NCBI RefSeq assembly: GCF_027579695.1
Contig: NC_083592.1
Span: 34,124,214-34,188,213, forward strand
Source: Neoarius graeffei
Taxonomy: Eukaryota; Chordata; Actinopteri; Siluriformes; Ariidae
Reading direction: 5' to 3'
Length of the DNA stretch: 64,000 nt
The notes beneath the pieces were generated by a model. The model searched no databases. It was given only the letters and a program-made list of their open reading frames with translations, and had not been told where the DNA came from. The first letter of the stretch is position 1; every line of letters begins with the position of its first letter. Both the position numbers and the translations under genes were made by a program. Of this stretch, positions 1 through 12,585 are shown piece by piece.

Positions 1-647
1 TCTTGTAGAGGGCTGTTGAAGGAGGTGGGAGTGAAATCCTATCAATTCTCTTTCACGTTTATGTGAAAACAGGATGATCGAAATTAACAGAAGGCTAAAA
101 TGCAAGACACTCCCAGACCAATGTTGCTCACATACAAAAAAGGAAATGTATTATCAGGTTATAGGGAGGGTAAGAAAATCCATGTGAGAAGCTTCAGGGT
201 GCAGTGGAACAAAAGTGTAACCTGGAATAGGGAGGACACCTGTCAGCCATTATTGTTCCCCTCTTTGTTGATAGTGAATACATGGCATCTTAAGACCTTT
301 GAGATCTTTTTCATTCCTCAAAGCAGTGAAGTTTCTGAATGCATCTCTTATGATTAAGTTCTAGGATTCATGATTTATGCATGCATGCATTTCACGTGTG
401 GAAGTTTGAAGAGAAAATTTTTTCACTGTCAAAGTGACATGATATGAGATACCATATTATATGATTTAATTGCACCTGGAAATGTTTTTGTTACATTACA
501 GTAACTGTACAGGATATTTATTTTTGCCACAATGTGTTGAATTAGGAGCGACAGTAAAGAAAAACATAAGTCTCTGGGATTGCCAAGTTCAGAGATTTTT
601 TTAAAAATGAATCTTATTACACCTTAGAAATGTGATCCTTGAGACAT

Positions 648-649
<2 letters not shown>
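1..649. other. No recognised feature
   Basis: This AT-rich stretch has only short open frames, and I see no splice-flanked exon, no terminal inverted repeats and no known repeat body. It is probably intergenic or intronic DNA. Confidence 0.5.

Positions 650-731
<82 letters not shown>
650..731. repeat. (TA)n microsatellite
   Basis: This is an uninterrupted AT dinucleotide run. It forms the left flank of a hAT-like element. The same repeat resumes on the other side at 1535, so the element appears to have landed inside a TA array. Confidence 0.95.
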
Positions 732-2036
<1,305 letters not shown>

Positions 2037-2184
2037 TATATATATATATATATATATGGCCTCTGGCTTACCTTTTAGACAGAGTTAGGGAGTCGATGTG
2101 AGGGTTGCAGGAAAAAATGACAGTTTCATTGAAAAAGACCATAAAAACAAGGCAAACCGTATGGAAAGTTACTACAGTTTTATA

Positions 2185-2943
2185 CACCGATCAGCCAAAA
2201 CATAATGACCACTGACAGATGATGTGAATAACATTGATAATCTCATTACAGTAGCACCTGTCAAGGAGTGGGATATATGAGGCAGCAAGAGAACAGTCAG
2301 TTCTTGAAGTTGATGTGTTTGAAACAGGAAAAATGGGCAAGTGTAAGGATCTGAGTGACTTTGACAAGGGCCAAATTGTCAGAAAGGACATCTTTCTGTT
2401 TTAGCCAGCATTAACTTTTTCAGCAGTTTGTGCTACAGTGGCGCTTCTGTGGGATTGGACCATATAGGCTAGCCTTCGTGCCCCATGAGAGTCAATGAGC
2501 CTTCGACACCCATGACCCTGTCGCCAGTTCACAGGTTGTCTTTCCTTGAACCACTTTTGGTAGGTACTAACCAACCACTGCATATCGCGAACACCCCACA
2601 AGATGTGCCATTTTGGAGATGCTCAGACCCAGTCATCTAGCCATCACAATTTGGCCCTTGTCAAAGTCACTCAGATCCTTACACTTGCCCATTTTTCCTG
2701 CTTCCAACACATCAACTTCAAGAATTGACTGTTCTCTTGCTGCATAATATATCCCACCCCTTAACAGGTGCCATTGTAATGATCCATCCATCCATCCATC
2801 CATCCATTACCTGTAGCCGCTTATCCTCTGTCACAGGCAAGCTGGAGCCTATCCCAGCTTACTATGGGCGAAGCCATTGTAATGAGATAATCAATATTAG
2901 TCACTTCACTTCTCAGTGATTTTAATGTTACGGCTGATCAGCG
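2185..2943. mobile_element. Tc1-like element rearranged as a foldback
   Basis: Both ends carry the same terminus (ACCGATCAGCC at the left, its inverted form GGCTGATCAGCG at the right), flanked by TA dinucleotides as for Tc1/mariner elements. The left arm (about 2185-2385) is the 5' end in forward orientation. From about 2390 the same 5' end continues into the transposase N-terminus in reverse. The minus strand of 2401-2601 encodes a helix-turn-helix segment containing QGHGCRRLIDSHGARRLA and ending at AEKVNAG. The C-terminal catalytic part is absent, so the copy cannot encode an active transposase. Confidence 0.75.
2783..2872 (-). mobile_element. 5'-truncated SINE with (GGAT)n tail
   Basis: Only the 3' part of the SINE is present, in reverse: a CCATCCATCC tail, then TGTAGCCGCTTATCC and the GCTGGAGCCTATCCCAGC core. 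It is flanked by a perfect 13-bp duplication, GCCATTGTAATGA, at 2770-2782 and 2873-2885. Truncation plus duplication is what LINE-machinery retrotransposition produces. It sits inside the Tc1 foldback and is therefore younger than that arrangement. Confidence 0.85.
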
Positions 2944-3054
2944 TATTTAAAATGAGGTGTACTTTGCACTTATAGCTTCACTTATTATTTCACTGATGAA
3001 ATTCATTAGAATTACTCTTACTAAAAAAATCACTTGGGCTTTTGAGCTACCTCT

Positions 3055-4390
3055 TACTGGAGTTCTAGCATAATGTAGCGGTTTGCTTTGTTGTTGACTC
3101 AAGTCACATGATTTGGACTTGACTTGGACTCTTAGCACAAATGTGCTGACATTCAGCTGAACTTGACATAATTTAAGAAGACTGGAAATTCAGCTTTGAC
3201 TTTGGCATCACTGACTTGTGACTTCACTTGAACTAAACTAAAGTCCTTTGACTTTGAAAGATTTGATACATTTTCACAACCAAAAATTAAAACTTATACA
3301 TTTACTATTCGCTTTCCAAACAAACAAACAATGGATTTTCAGCAAATCAGCATCAATCTTCATTTCCAAGGTCAACGTTTAAACAGTTAGACAGCTCAAC
3401 TTACATGAGACAACAACAAAGTTGAAAGACCTCTCATTCCCCTGGTGATCGAGGTACTTTGCGGTAGCCATGCTCCTGAAGATAGTGGGCTTTGCCTACA
3501 AAGATTGTGTTGTTTGCAACAACAAGTGGGCTAAAGAACATGAAATATGAAGAATGTGTGGATCAAGAATATCAGATACAAAAGCAACAACTTCAAATTT
3601 CATCCAGCATTTGAAGTTGTACAAAGCAAATCTCAAAACAAAGCCAAATTGAACTGAGATAGATAAGTACCCTTAGTGGAAATAGTTGATGCCTTATCTT
3701 ATGTGAAATTTAACATAAATATTAAGAATTTATAGTCAAACTTATGCGTCTTTTTAATACCTATATATTTCCATTAAATTATAAATTTTGTCTAGGGGCG
3801 GCACGGTGGTGTAGTGGTTAGCGCTATCGCCTCACAGCAAGAAGGTCCGGGTTCAAGCCCTGTGGCCAGCGAGGGCCTTTCTGTGTGGAGTTTGCATGTT
3901 CTCCCCGTGTCCGCATGGGTTTCCTCCGGGTGCTCCGGTTTCCCCCACAGTCCAAAGACATGCAGGTTAGGCTAATTGGTGACTCTAAATTGACCGTAGG
4001 TGTGAATGTGAGTGTGAATGGTTGTCTGTGTCTATGTGTCAGCCCTGTGATGACCTGGCGACTTGTCCAGGGTGTACCCCGCCTTTCGCCCGTAGTCAGC
4101 TGGGATAGGCTCCAGCTTGCCTGCGACCCTGTAGAACAGGATAAAGCAGCTAGAGATAATGAGATGAAATGATTTCGTCTAGGATGTAATTAACTCCAAT
4201 TCAAAACGTCCTGCATGATTTGTATAAATGCGCTATACTAATTATTACTCTGACCTTAAATTTGATAAAGCGCACATTATGACTTGTTTCAGACTCAATA
4301 CTTAAAGCTCAGGACTTGACTTGGACTTATCAGTCTTGACTTGGGACTTGAATACCAGGATTTGAGACTTGAGTCACTGACAAACAATGG
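3055..4390. mobile_element. Degraded hAT-like element with BED-finger remnant
   Basis: Both edges are rich in GACTTGACTTGGACTT-type repeats (3065-3250 and 4290-4385), which I associate with a fish hAT-like element. Inside, about 3505-3650 on the + strand decodes to a broken peptide with CVVCNNKWAK and later TTSNFIQHLK. This resembles the zinc-binding end of a BED finger, in which TSNLxxHL is typical. Stops interrupt it. The exact boundaries are not resolved, and a younger SINE splits the element. Confidence 0.45.
3797..4172 (+). mobile_element. tRNA-derived SINE (DANA/Mermaid-like), full length
   Basis: Complete copy from the GGCGGCACGG head to a short GATGAAAT tail. The flanking duplication is TTTTGTCTAGG at 3786-3796 and TTTCGTCTAGG at 4173-4183, with one mismatch, and so records the insertion point. 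The open frame over its body is the antisense or sense shadow seen in every copy of this SINE, not a gene. Confidence 0.92.
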
Positions 4391-4762
4391 GTGTTTTTCA
4401 GTGTCAAAGAAGAATCATTAATGACTGCATTTCAAGGATGCCACATCAAGAAATCCTGCCAAAGAACTGTTCTGATGTCTAGTATCCTTCAAATTCTACC
4501 AAGGACCAAGTCTTTCATTCAGAGAATTTTCAAAGATGCATGTGTGTATGCTCGGTGTTCTTAATGTACCCACTAACCTATGGTATGTGCACATACAAGG
4601 CAGGACATTTTCAATAACAGTGACACTGAAAAATACCCAGTGACCTGGTCCTATTTCTGGTAGTTTGAATATAAAACACCCATCAATTGCAATAGAGGCT
4701 TTGCACCATCACGTGACCCCATAGCAACGGTAACTAGGGCGCCATGACAGGGAGCACGCTTA

Positions 4763-6025
4763 TGGCCCTTTTCCACTACCCTTTTTCAGCTCACTTCAGC
4801 TCACTTCAGCTCACTTCAGCCCGACACGGCTCGCGTTTCGACTACCAAAAACCAGCACGACTCAGCTCGTTTCAGCCCTGCTTAGCCCCTAAAACTCGCA
4901 CCGTTTTGGAGTGGGGCTGAAGCGAGCCAAGCCGTGCCGAGTGAGGTTGGGGGCGTGAGCAGACACTCCCCTGTGCACTGATTGGTGAGGAGGAGTGTCC
5001 TCACATGCCCACACACGCCCCGCGAGCGCGCTGGGATCTGTAAACACCGCAAACCCGGAAGAAGAATAATTACGAATTATGAGAATTTCTGAAGCCTTAT
5101 GCGCCTCGCCTCATCTATACGCTCTTGCCAGTATCTGTTGGCGTTGTCGGTGACAACAAGCCACAGCACCAAGACCAGCAACACTAACGACTCCATGTCC
5201 TCCATGTTTATTGTTTACTATTCGGGTCGTGAGACTACCGCTTAAAAGCTCACTGAATCAGTGACATACAGAGCATCGTGGACGAGTTCGCGGAGCGCAA
5301 GGCTCGTCGTATGCCCTTCAAATAATGCGCGCAGTAGGCTATTGATGTTTTATTATGAGCCATGTACAGTATGTCGCCGAATGTTTTTTTTGTTTCTGAG
5401 TTACATGTTCGTTTGAAGGACTTAATGTACAAAATAACATAGTTGCACCCCGTAGTGTTGAAATTGGTAAACACAGTGCATTCAGTGAGGTTTGCACCGC
5501 CCTCCTTTTATTTCTGACTCTTCCTGTCACCACTCTGAGCGCTCATTCGTATGCCCTTCAAATAATGTGCGCAGTATAGGCTATTGATGTTTTATTATGA
5601 GCCATGTACAGTATCCTAATGTTTTTTGTTTCTGAGTTACATGTTCGTTTGAAGGACTTGATGTACTAAATAACATATAGTTGCACCCGGTAGTGTTGAA
5701 ATTGGTAAACACCGCAGTTGCGGACATTTTGTAGCCTAAAATGATGTTATGATAAGCTTTAATAAAGGGCCCGGTCATTTGCCCCGCCCCCGGCCCGGCT
5801 CTGACTTGTTCCGCCACTGTCACTGATGTCACTGTTTGCGCTGCTTAACGACATCACGTGACGTCCACCCACTTTCACTAACTCCACCCAATGTGTCCAC
5901 CCACTTCCAGCCAGCACGGTTCAGCGCGGTTGTAGTCGAAATGCAACTCCAACAGCCCCGCTCAGCTCGACTCAGCTCGACTCGGCACGGCACGGCTCAG
6001 CCGCGTTTGTAGTGGAAAAGCAGCA
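4763..6025. mobile_element. Harbinger-like non-autonomous element
   Basis: The termini TGGCCCTTTTCCACTAC and, inverted, TGCTGCTTTTCCACTAC bound the element, with TTA at 4760-4762 and 6026-6028. A TTA/TAA target duplication is typical of PIF/Harbinger transposons. The outer regions are rich in repeated CAGCTC and GGCACGG motifs. No transposase is readable. It lies inside the left arm of the THAP foldback, so it inserted later. Confidence 0.65.
5309..5712 (+). repeat. Imperfect tandem duplication, spacing about 241 bp
   Basis: The block starting CGTATGCCCTTCAAATAATG at about 5309 recurs at about 5550. Both copies run through ATTATGAGCCATGTACAGTA to TTGAAATTGGTAAACAC. The copies differ by small indels, and the duplication is internal to the Harbinger-like element. 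Confidence 0.85.
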
Positions 6026-7277
6026 TTATAGTACTTTGTTCAGACGAGTTAATTGTTATTGATCAGTATGGGAAGGTTTTGCTGCATTTTTGGATATGCA
6101 AATTGTTTTGAATGAAAGAAAGACATCAGATTTTTTTTTATTTACCAAAATTAATTCATTACCGGGGGAAAAAATAGAGAAATTTCTTAATGTAGAAGGG
6201 AAAAATGGGGAAAAAAACATTCAGTGTGACTTGGTGTTGAAAGGAGAGGTCAAAACCCCTACGGTATGCTCACTTCATTTCCACAAAGGCAAGAATTAAA
6301 AAAAAAATTATTTCACAACTGCAGCACAGTGCTTATTCTTATACAGTGAAGTGAACATGAGCAACAAAATAGCAGCTCTGCAGAACCTAACCTTCACCAA
6401 GACTTAAAGTGCATTTACATTTGGGGATCCTTCGGAGCGCATTGTGCATGTGCTTGGGACCCAGTCATTATGGGAAACACCTGATGCTGATTTGAGCGCA
6501 ATCAGCACACTGTTTTCACAGAGCCTTTGTGAAGTATTGTCACAAAGAACTGTTGAACTGTATGCGGCAGTAGACGGGTCTAAGTGCAGGAAGAGTGTTT
6601 ATTAGCAGGTGTGATATTTACAAAATCAAAACACAAACAAAACCGAAAGCAGAGTCATAAACATGGCTAGAAACAAATGTGACAGTGATAATGATAATAC
6701 TTCACAAAGCCTCTGCGTCCTTACATGCATGTGCTGACTGCACGCAAATCAGCATCAGGTGTTTCCCATAATGACTGGCTCCCAAGCGCATGCACAATGC
6801 ACTCCGTAGGATCCCTGAATGTAAATGCACTTTTTAAGTCTCGGTGAAGGTTATGTTCTGCAGAGCTGCTGTGTTGCTAATATTCACTTCACTGTATAAG
6901 AATGAGCACCACGCTGCAGTTGTGAAATAATTTTTTAAATTCTTCCCTTCGTGGAAATGAAGTGAGCATACTGTAGGGTTTTTGACCTCTCCTTTTGACA
7001 CCGAATCACACTGAATATGTTTTTCCCTATTTTTCCCTTCTACCTTAAGACATTTCTCTCATTTTTTTCCCCTGATAATGAATTACTTTTGGTGAATTAA
7101 AAAAATCTGATGTCTTTTTTGCGTTCAAAATTATTTGCATATCCAAAGACACAGCAAAGCCTTCCTATACTGATCAGTAACAACTAACTTGGCTGAGTGA
7201 AGCACGACAAGCTACCCCCTGTCATGGTGCCCTAGTTACCATTGTTATGGGGTCAGGTAACAGTGCAAAGCCTCTAT

Positions 7278-7707
7278 TAGAGTGAATATTCATTAAATAA
7301 GTTCAATACAGGTGTTAAACAATTTTCTTAATGGTAATCTGTAAATGTTAAAGTTATGATAGGACAAATGTTCACTTTTTTAACGATAAAAGAGCTACTT
7401 TTTTTCCAATGCACTTATGCTCTGTTTAAAGCAGATTGATAAATAAAGACCTGGTTGTATTCGACCCAACAGCCAGCTCTCCCAATTCATACAAAAGCTT
7501 CCACCCTGGGAGGGTGAAGGCTAACATGCCTCCTCCAAGCACTACCTACACTATTCTACATACACGAGCCCACAGATGCATAAAAAGGTTTCACTTAGCA
7601 TTATAAATGGTTCTGTGTTTCATTCCTCAGGAAGCCTTAAATATGATATAAAGAACCATGTATGGTATGTTGAGCCCAGAAAAACAATCATGTATTTTAA
7701 AGACTTC
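7278..7707. other. No recognised feature
   Basis: This is AT-rich sequence with no convincing gene. A segment near 7500-7545 (GGCTAACATGCCTCCTCC) resembles one near 57012-57035 and may be a dispersed repeat fragment. Confidence 0.4.
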
Positions 7708-7719
7708 ATGTAGAACCCT

Positions 7720-8091
7720 GGCGGCACAGTGGTGTAGTGGTTAGCGCTGTTGCCTCACAGCAAGAAGGTCCGGGTTTGAGCCCCGTGGCCGGCGAGGGCC
7801 TTTCTGTGCGGAGTTTGCATGTTCTCCCCGTGTCCGCGTGGGTTTCCTCCGGGTGCTCCGGTTTCCCCCACAGTCCAAAGACACGCAGGTTAGGTTAACT
7901 GGTGACTCTAAATTGACCGTAGGTGTGAATGTGAGTGTGAATGGTTGTCTGTGTCTATGTGTCAGCCCTGTGATGACCTGGCAACTTGTCCAGGGTGTAC
8001 CCCGCCTTTCGCCCGTAGTCAGCTGGGATAGGCTCCAGCTTGCCTACGACCCTGTAGAACAGGATAAAGCGGCTACAGATAATGAGATGAG
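7720..8091 (+). mobile_element. tRNA-derived SINE (DANA/Mermaid-like), full length
   Basis: Complete copy flanked by a perfect 12-bp duplication, ATGTAGAACCCT, at 7708-7719 and 8092-8103. The tRNA-like head has both pol III box motifs. A few substitutions (for example CACAGTGG for CACGGTGG) separate it from the other copies. Confidence 0.92.
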
Positions 8092-8275
8092 ATGTAGAAC
8101 CCTAAAGGGTCTGTCTAGCACCCTAAAAGCTTTAAAGTTTGTCAGTTTGGAGGAAATGTTCCCTACCAGAAAGGGTTCCATGTAGTACCCTGAGCTAGGC
8201 AGGAAACCTTGAAGAAAGGCATATTGATGTAAATAAGGCTTATTTGTAACTGATATTCTCTCTTCTCATCCTCAG

Positions 8276-8620
8276 GTGAAGAGCATCAATGGATGATGAC
8301 TTCAACCCATTTATAGATATGTCCTGGATCTGAGGGCCACATCTCCAGCTTCGTCTTTGAAAATTTTCTGAATTATGTATATATGTTTATGGAGTGCAAT
8401 CCATATACAATAGAAGCTGGAACTGGAATAAATCCACAACGGCATCTGGATTGACACACAGTACATGACTTGATTGTTGTATACAAATTAATTCACTATG
8501 CAGTGTGTGATTTTACTGCCTTCTCTGTGTACAAATATTTTGGATCAAAAATTACTTGAATGTGTTTGCACTATGAAGTTTATTTACCCAATAAATTGTT
8601 TATTTTTTTCTAGAAGTACA
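8276..8620 (+). other. Candidate 3'-terminal exon of an unidentified host gene
   Basis: A strong acceptor context precedes the start: a branch-point-like TAACTGAT, a pyrimidine tract, and TCATCCTCAG ending at 8275. The exon would open GTGAAGAGCATCAATGGATG. In one phase it reads VKSING then stop, in another EEHQWMMTSTHL then stop, so little coding is present and most would be 3' UTR. AATAAA signals lie at 8427-8432 and 8590-8595, and a GT/T-rich stretch follows the second, as expected downstream of a cleavage site. No upstream exon is recognised in this window, so the gene is unknown. It could also be a chance combination of signals. Confidence 0.4.
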
Positions 8621-9625
8621 TTTGCAGTGTGTGATTTGTTTTTCTGAAAATGTAGATGATGGAATTTCTAAAATGGTCGATATTAAAATGATCAGTCTTA
8701 GGTCGACTGAAATGGTAGATGTGGCTCAATCATTATTTCACCAAGAGAGCGCTGCACTTAGAGTTATTGTTATATTCTTATAATTTAGTATCTCCTGTGA
8801 TTCCTGTTGGCTTGAAATGGTAGTGAGGTAACATTCACAGCTAAAAGGGTTCATATCATATTTGTTCATACATTCCCATTTTACTTAATATTGCCTCTCT
8901 GTTGGTCACGTCGTTCCATAACATTGCAGTCGTCTTTGATTGACTGACCTGTTAGTGGTGTTATGATAATTACCATATATACAGTGGATATATGCAATAT
9001 GACATTTACGCTACCTTCTAGCCCATACAGTAGGCAAATAAATCACAAGAAATAATGCTTTTATAAATAGAATTTACATAAAGAAATCAAGCATGTCCCG
9101 GGCTTATTCTGACACCCGCAATGTGCTGCCGAGATTTGATTGACATGGACCTATCACATATGGCAATAGGATTTCAGTCCATGATGGAATTTTATTGTCT
9201 AGCTACACTTTTTGTTCCCTCCCAAAAATGACACTTTTGACAACTCATAATGAGAATAAGTTAAGCCAAGGAGAAGGTCCAAATTCACAATTCAGGACTA
9301 ATGTAAGCGTGCCATTTGCACGGAATTGCATCAGGAAGCGCTTCAGACACTCAAAGCCGTGTGTCTTGAGATAGAACGAGACCAGATCAGACATTCTACC
9401 CTTTCCTTCTGTGTCACACAGTGTGTATCACATGGGAGCCTTGCTGTACACCTGAGCACAAAGCAAGCCATTGTGTGTGTGGAACTGTGGGTCTGACCTC
9501 AGAGTCATGTGACCAGGCCCTGGCCAGGTGTTGCCTGAATCTGGAACACTGAACAGCTTCATTCTCATGACTAAAAGGGACAAAGAGATGTAAGCAGCAT
9601 AATAATGAACTGTGAGCGACTGGAG
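8621..9625. other. No recognised feature
   Basis: There is no repeat with terminal inverted repeats and no exon-like frame here. It could be intergenic sequence downstream of the candidate terminal exon. Confidence 0.4.
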
Positions 9626-9631
9626 TAAGGG

Positions 9632-9674
9632 TGCGTGTGTGTGTGTGTGTGTGCGTGCGTGCGCGCGCGCGCTC
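9632..9674. repeat. (TG)n/(CG)n microsatellite
   Basis: A TG run grades into GTGC and CG alternation. Alternating purine-pyrimidine sequence of this kind can adopt Z-DNA, but that is only a property of the sequence. Confidence 0.85.
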
Positions 9675-10554
9675 ACATGTGTGTAAGCCTTTCAGTCCGT
9701 ACAATTTAATATAAAAAAAAAACAGCTTAACCCACACTAAATGTACTTGACTTTTAATGAAAACAATAACCTTATATTCCAGTTGCTTCATTCAGATAAA
9801 TCTTTCTGCAATCCTGTAAATGAAAATAAGGACAACTTCCAAATGACTGGCAGTACCTTAATCATATTAGGCAGCCAGATTGAGGGATGTCTATCATCAA
9901 TCTTTGGTGATTGATGTGCCATGTTCAGTTATGAATCACAGATTTAGTGCAGATCTTCCCAGAACCGGTGCTGGCTCGCCCCAGCACAATTGGATTGAGC
10001 CAAAAGCATGTGAAACCACAAAACGCCAGAGAAGCCTTGTAACAGAGTCACTTAGGATTGATCTGAAATAAACAAGAAACAAAAGAGATCCAATCATCTT
10101 TTTTTTTTTTTCGGGTGAGACGTGAATTTGCACAGAAAAGAAATAAAACGAAAAAGCTTTTAAGGCCAAAGTAAGTGACCTTGGAAGGCATGGGAGAGGT
10201 ATTTAACTTTTAAACTCCACTGCCTACTGCAAGAGTCTGCGAGAGTTTTTTTTTCTTTCTTTCATTTTTTTCAGGAAAAAGGAAAGCACAGTGCAGTATT
10301 TCACTTTTATCTCCAGATAGCAGGTCTTTGTGTTATCTTATTCTTATTGGGAAAGAGGGCAGAAAAGTGAAAGAGAGAGGGGGGGGAGACAACCTGCACT
10401 CCCTGTGGACGCCAAGATACCAAACACCTCCATTCAAAACTTTTCCAACTTTCATGCAAGAGAAATGAAGCTCTGTTGTACTGTAAGAGAATCTGTTTTT
10501 TCACTTCAGCTACAGACAAACAGTAGGATGTGTTAGAAGAGCCAAGAATATGCC

Positions 10555-10556
<2 letters not shown>
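9675..10556. other. No recognised feature
   Basis: Mixed non-coding sequence with poly-T runs at 10099-10112 and 10238-10271. No splice-bounded exon stands out. Confidence 0.4.

Positions 10557-10634
<78 letters not shown>
10557..10634. repeat. (TG)n microsatellite
   Basis: About 39 uninterrupted TG units. The Cys-Val and Thr-His repeat frames across it are artefacts. Confidence 0.95.
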
Positions 10635-10637
<3 letters not shown>

Positions 10638-11460
10638 ACAATAGAGAGCTTTAAGAGACAGAACTGTGTAACATATTCCCAGTGTGTCTGTCTGCTCGTC
10701 AGGATTCACAGACATGCCAGGTGATGTCCTCCAAAGTGCAGATCTGCCAATATGATGGGCCCCAGTGACAGTATATACACACACACATGCATGCATATAC
10801 ACAGCACACTGATTTTCCACAGATGGGTGGCAGTGGCCTCTGAGGTTGTTCTCTCCTTCAGACTGACAGTGATGTGTTTCATGGCACAGCTCAAGGAATC
10901 ATGGCAGAGGTGGATCTGACACCCGCTCCTCATGCTCACGTCCGGAACAGTTCCATCTGTTTTTCTAGTCGCCACTTGTTTTTACTCTTACCATGGGAAC
11001 AATCCAACAATCCTTAGATTTCATTTGATGCTTGTGAGCATTTGCACACCTATATTTGTGTGTGTGCATCTCATGCCTCGGTATCTCTTTGTGCTTTGAA
11101 GCTTGCTGGATAGTGATTGATTCAGAAGTGGAGATACAGCACAGTGTGGGAGTCTCCAGAGAGGCAGAAAACCATCAAGTTGAAGCACAAGGCCAGTCAT
11201 CTCATTCCCTCTCCCCCCTTCATGTTTTTACTGATATGTAACATTGGTGTTTATTGCTGCAAAAACACACTGGGGTCTTGATGCATTTGTGTGTTTATAC
11301 TGGTCTGGGACATGCCAGCGTTCCTGCCTCATAGGACCAGATTCTGGTTCACTGCACTTTGAGAGACAACATCATACAACAAACAGATCCAAAGACCAAC
11401 ATCAAATCAGTGGTTGATTTTTTTTAATTCAATGGAACTAAAATGAAAGTAAACAAGAAG
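10635..11460. other. No recognised feature
   Basis: Non-coding sequence of ordinary composition. There is no transposon terminus and no supported exon. Confidence 0.4.
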
Positions 11461-11701
11461 ACAGAGTCATCTATATCCCCCGCCCTATATACCAACTATA
11501 CACCAAGTTTCAAGATATTATTTGTCACATTTTTCAAGTTCTGCTGCATGAAACCAACCCTACCTCTTTTACACCGACCTCAGCAGCCCATGGCATAAGC
11601 ACACCGGCTCCTTTGGTCCAGGTGAGCTGAAAATTAAAATTTCTCACATTTCTTAGTATCAAAAAGCACATATACATTACTTATTCAACACATATACCAA
11701 T

Positions 11702-12079
11702 GGGCGGCACGGTGGTGTAGTGGTTAGAGCTGTTGCCTCACGGCAAGAAGGTCCGGGTTCGAGCCCCATGACCGGCGAGGGCCTTTCTGTACGGAGTTTG
11801 CATGTTCTCCCCGTGTCCGCGTGGGTTTCCTCTGGGTGCTCCGGTTTCCCCCACAGTCCAAAGACATGCAGGTTAGGTTAACTGGTGACTCTAAATTGAC
11901 CGTAGGTGTGAATGTGAGTGTGAATGGTTGTCTGTGTCTATGTGTCAACCCTGTGATGACCTGGCGACTTGTCCAGGGTGTACCCCGCCTTTCGCCCGTA
12001 GTCAGCTGGGATAGGCTCCAGCTTGCCTGCGACCCTGTAGAACAGGATAAAGTGGCTAGAGATAATGAGATGAGATGAG
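11702..12079 (+). mobile_element. tRNA-derived SINE (DANA/Mermaid-like), full length
   Basis: Complete copy with a (GATGA)n tail, flanked by a perfect 12-bp duplication, ACATATACCAAT, at 11690-11701 and 12080-12091. It lies in the degenerate tandem repeat, only about 120 bp from an oppositely oriented copy. Confidence 0.93.
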
Positions 12080-12197
12080 ACATATACCAATTTTCAAGAC
12101 TATACCACTCATAGTTTTCAAGTTCTGCTCCGGAAACAAAACCTGCCCCTAAGACTAATCTGAGAGACTAAGTCTGAAATTGTTTCCACGGAAACAT

Positions 12198-12585
12198 CTC
12201 ATCTCATCTCATCTCATCTCATTATCTCTAGCCGCTTTATCCTGTCCTACAGGGTTGCAGGCAAGCTGGAGCCTATCCCAGCTGACTACGGGCGAAAGGC
12301 AGGGTACACCCTGGACAAGTCGCCAGGTCATCACAGGGCTGACACATAGACACAGACAACCATTCACACTCACATTCACACCTACGGTCAATTTAGAGTC
12401 ACCAGTTAACCTAACCTGCATGTCTTTGGACTGTGGGGGAAACCGGAGCACCCGGAGGAAACCCATGCGGACACGGGGAGAACATGCAAACTCCACACAG
12501 AAAGGCCCTTGCCAGCCACGGGGCTCGAACCCGGACCTTCTTGCTGTGAGGCGACAGCGCTAACCACCACACCACCGTGCCGCCC
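12198..12585 (-). mobile_element. tRNA-derived SINE (DANA/Mermaid-like), full length, inverted
   Basis: Complete reverse copy with the tail (TCATC)n at the left and the head GCCGCC at the right. The 13-bp duplication is TCCACGGAAACAT at 12185-12197 and TCCACAGAAACAT at 12586-12598, with one mismatch. With the preceding + strand copy it forms an inverted SINE pair whose transcript could fold into a long double strand. Confidence 0.93.

Larger units (their letters stand above)
4690..7277. mobile_element. Large inverted repeat from a THAP-containing DNA element
   Basis: The left arm (4690-4762 plus 6026-6541) and right arm (about 6692-7277) are inverted copies of each other, from AATAGAGGCTTTGCACC at the left edge to its complement at 7277. 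A loop of about 150 bp separates them. In both arms the translated outer part resembles a decayed THAP zinc finger, with RFCCIFGYAN near the start and CSLHF near the end (left arm 6069-6290, + strand; right arm on the minus strand). Stops and frameshifts disrupt both. The arms differ by scattered substitutions, so the structure is old. A Harbinger-like element splits the left arm. Confidence 0.7.

Noticed and set aside
10530..10820. Cys-Val and Thr-His repeat proteins
   Set aside because: Translation of a (TG)n array.
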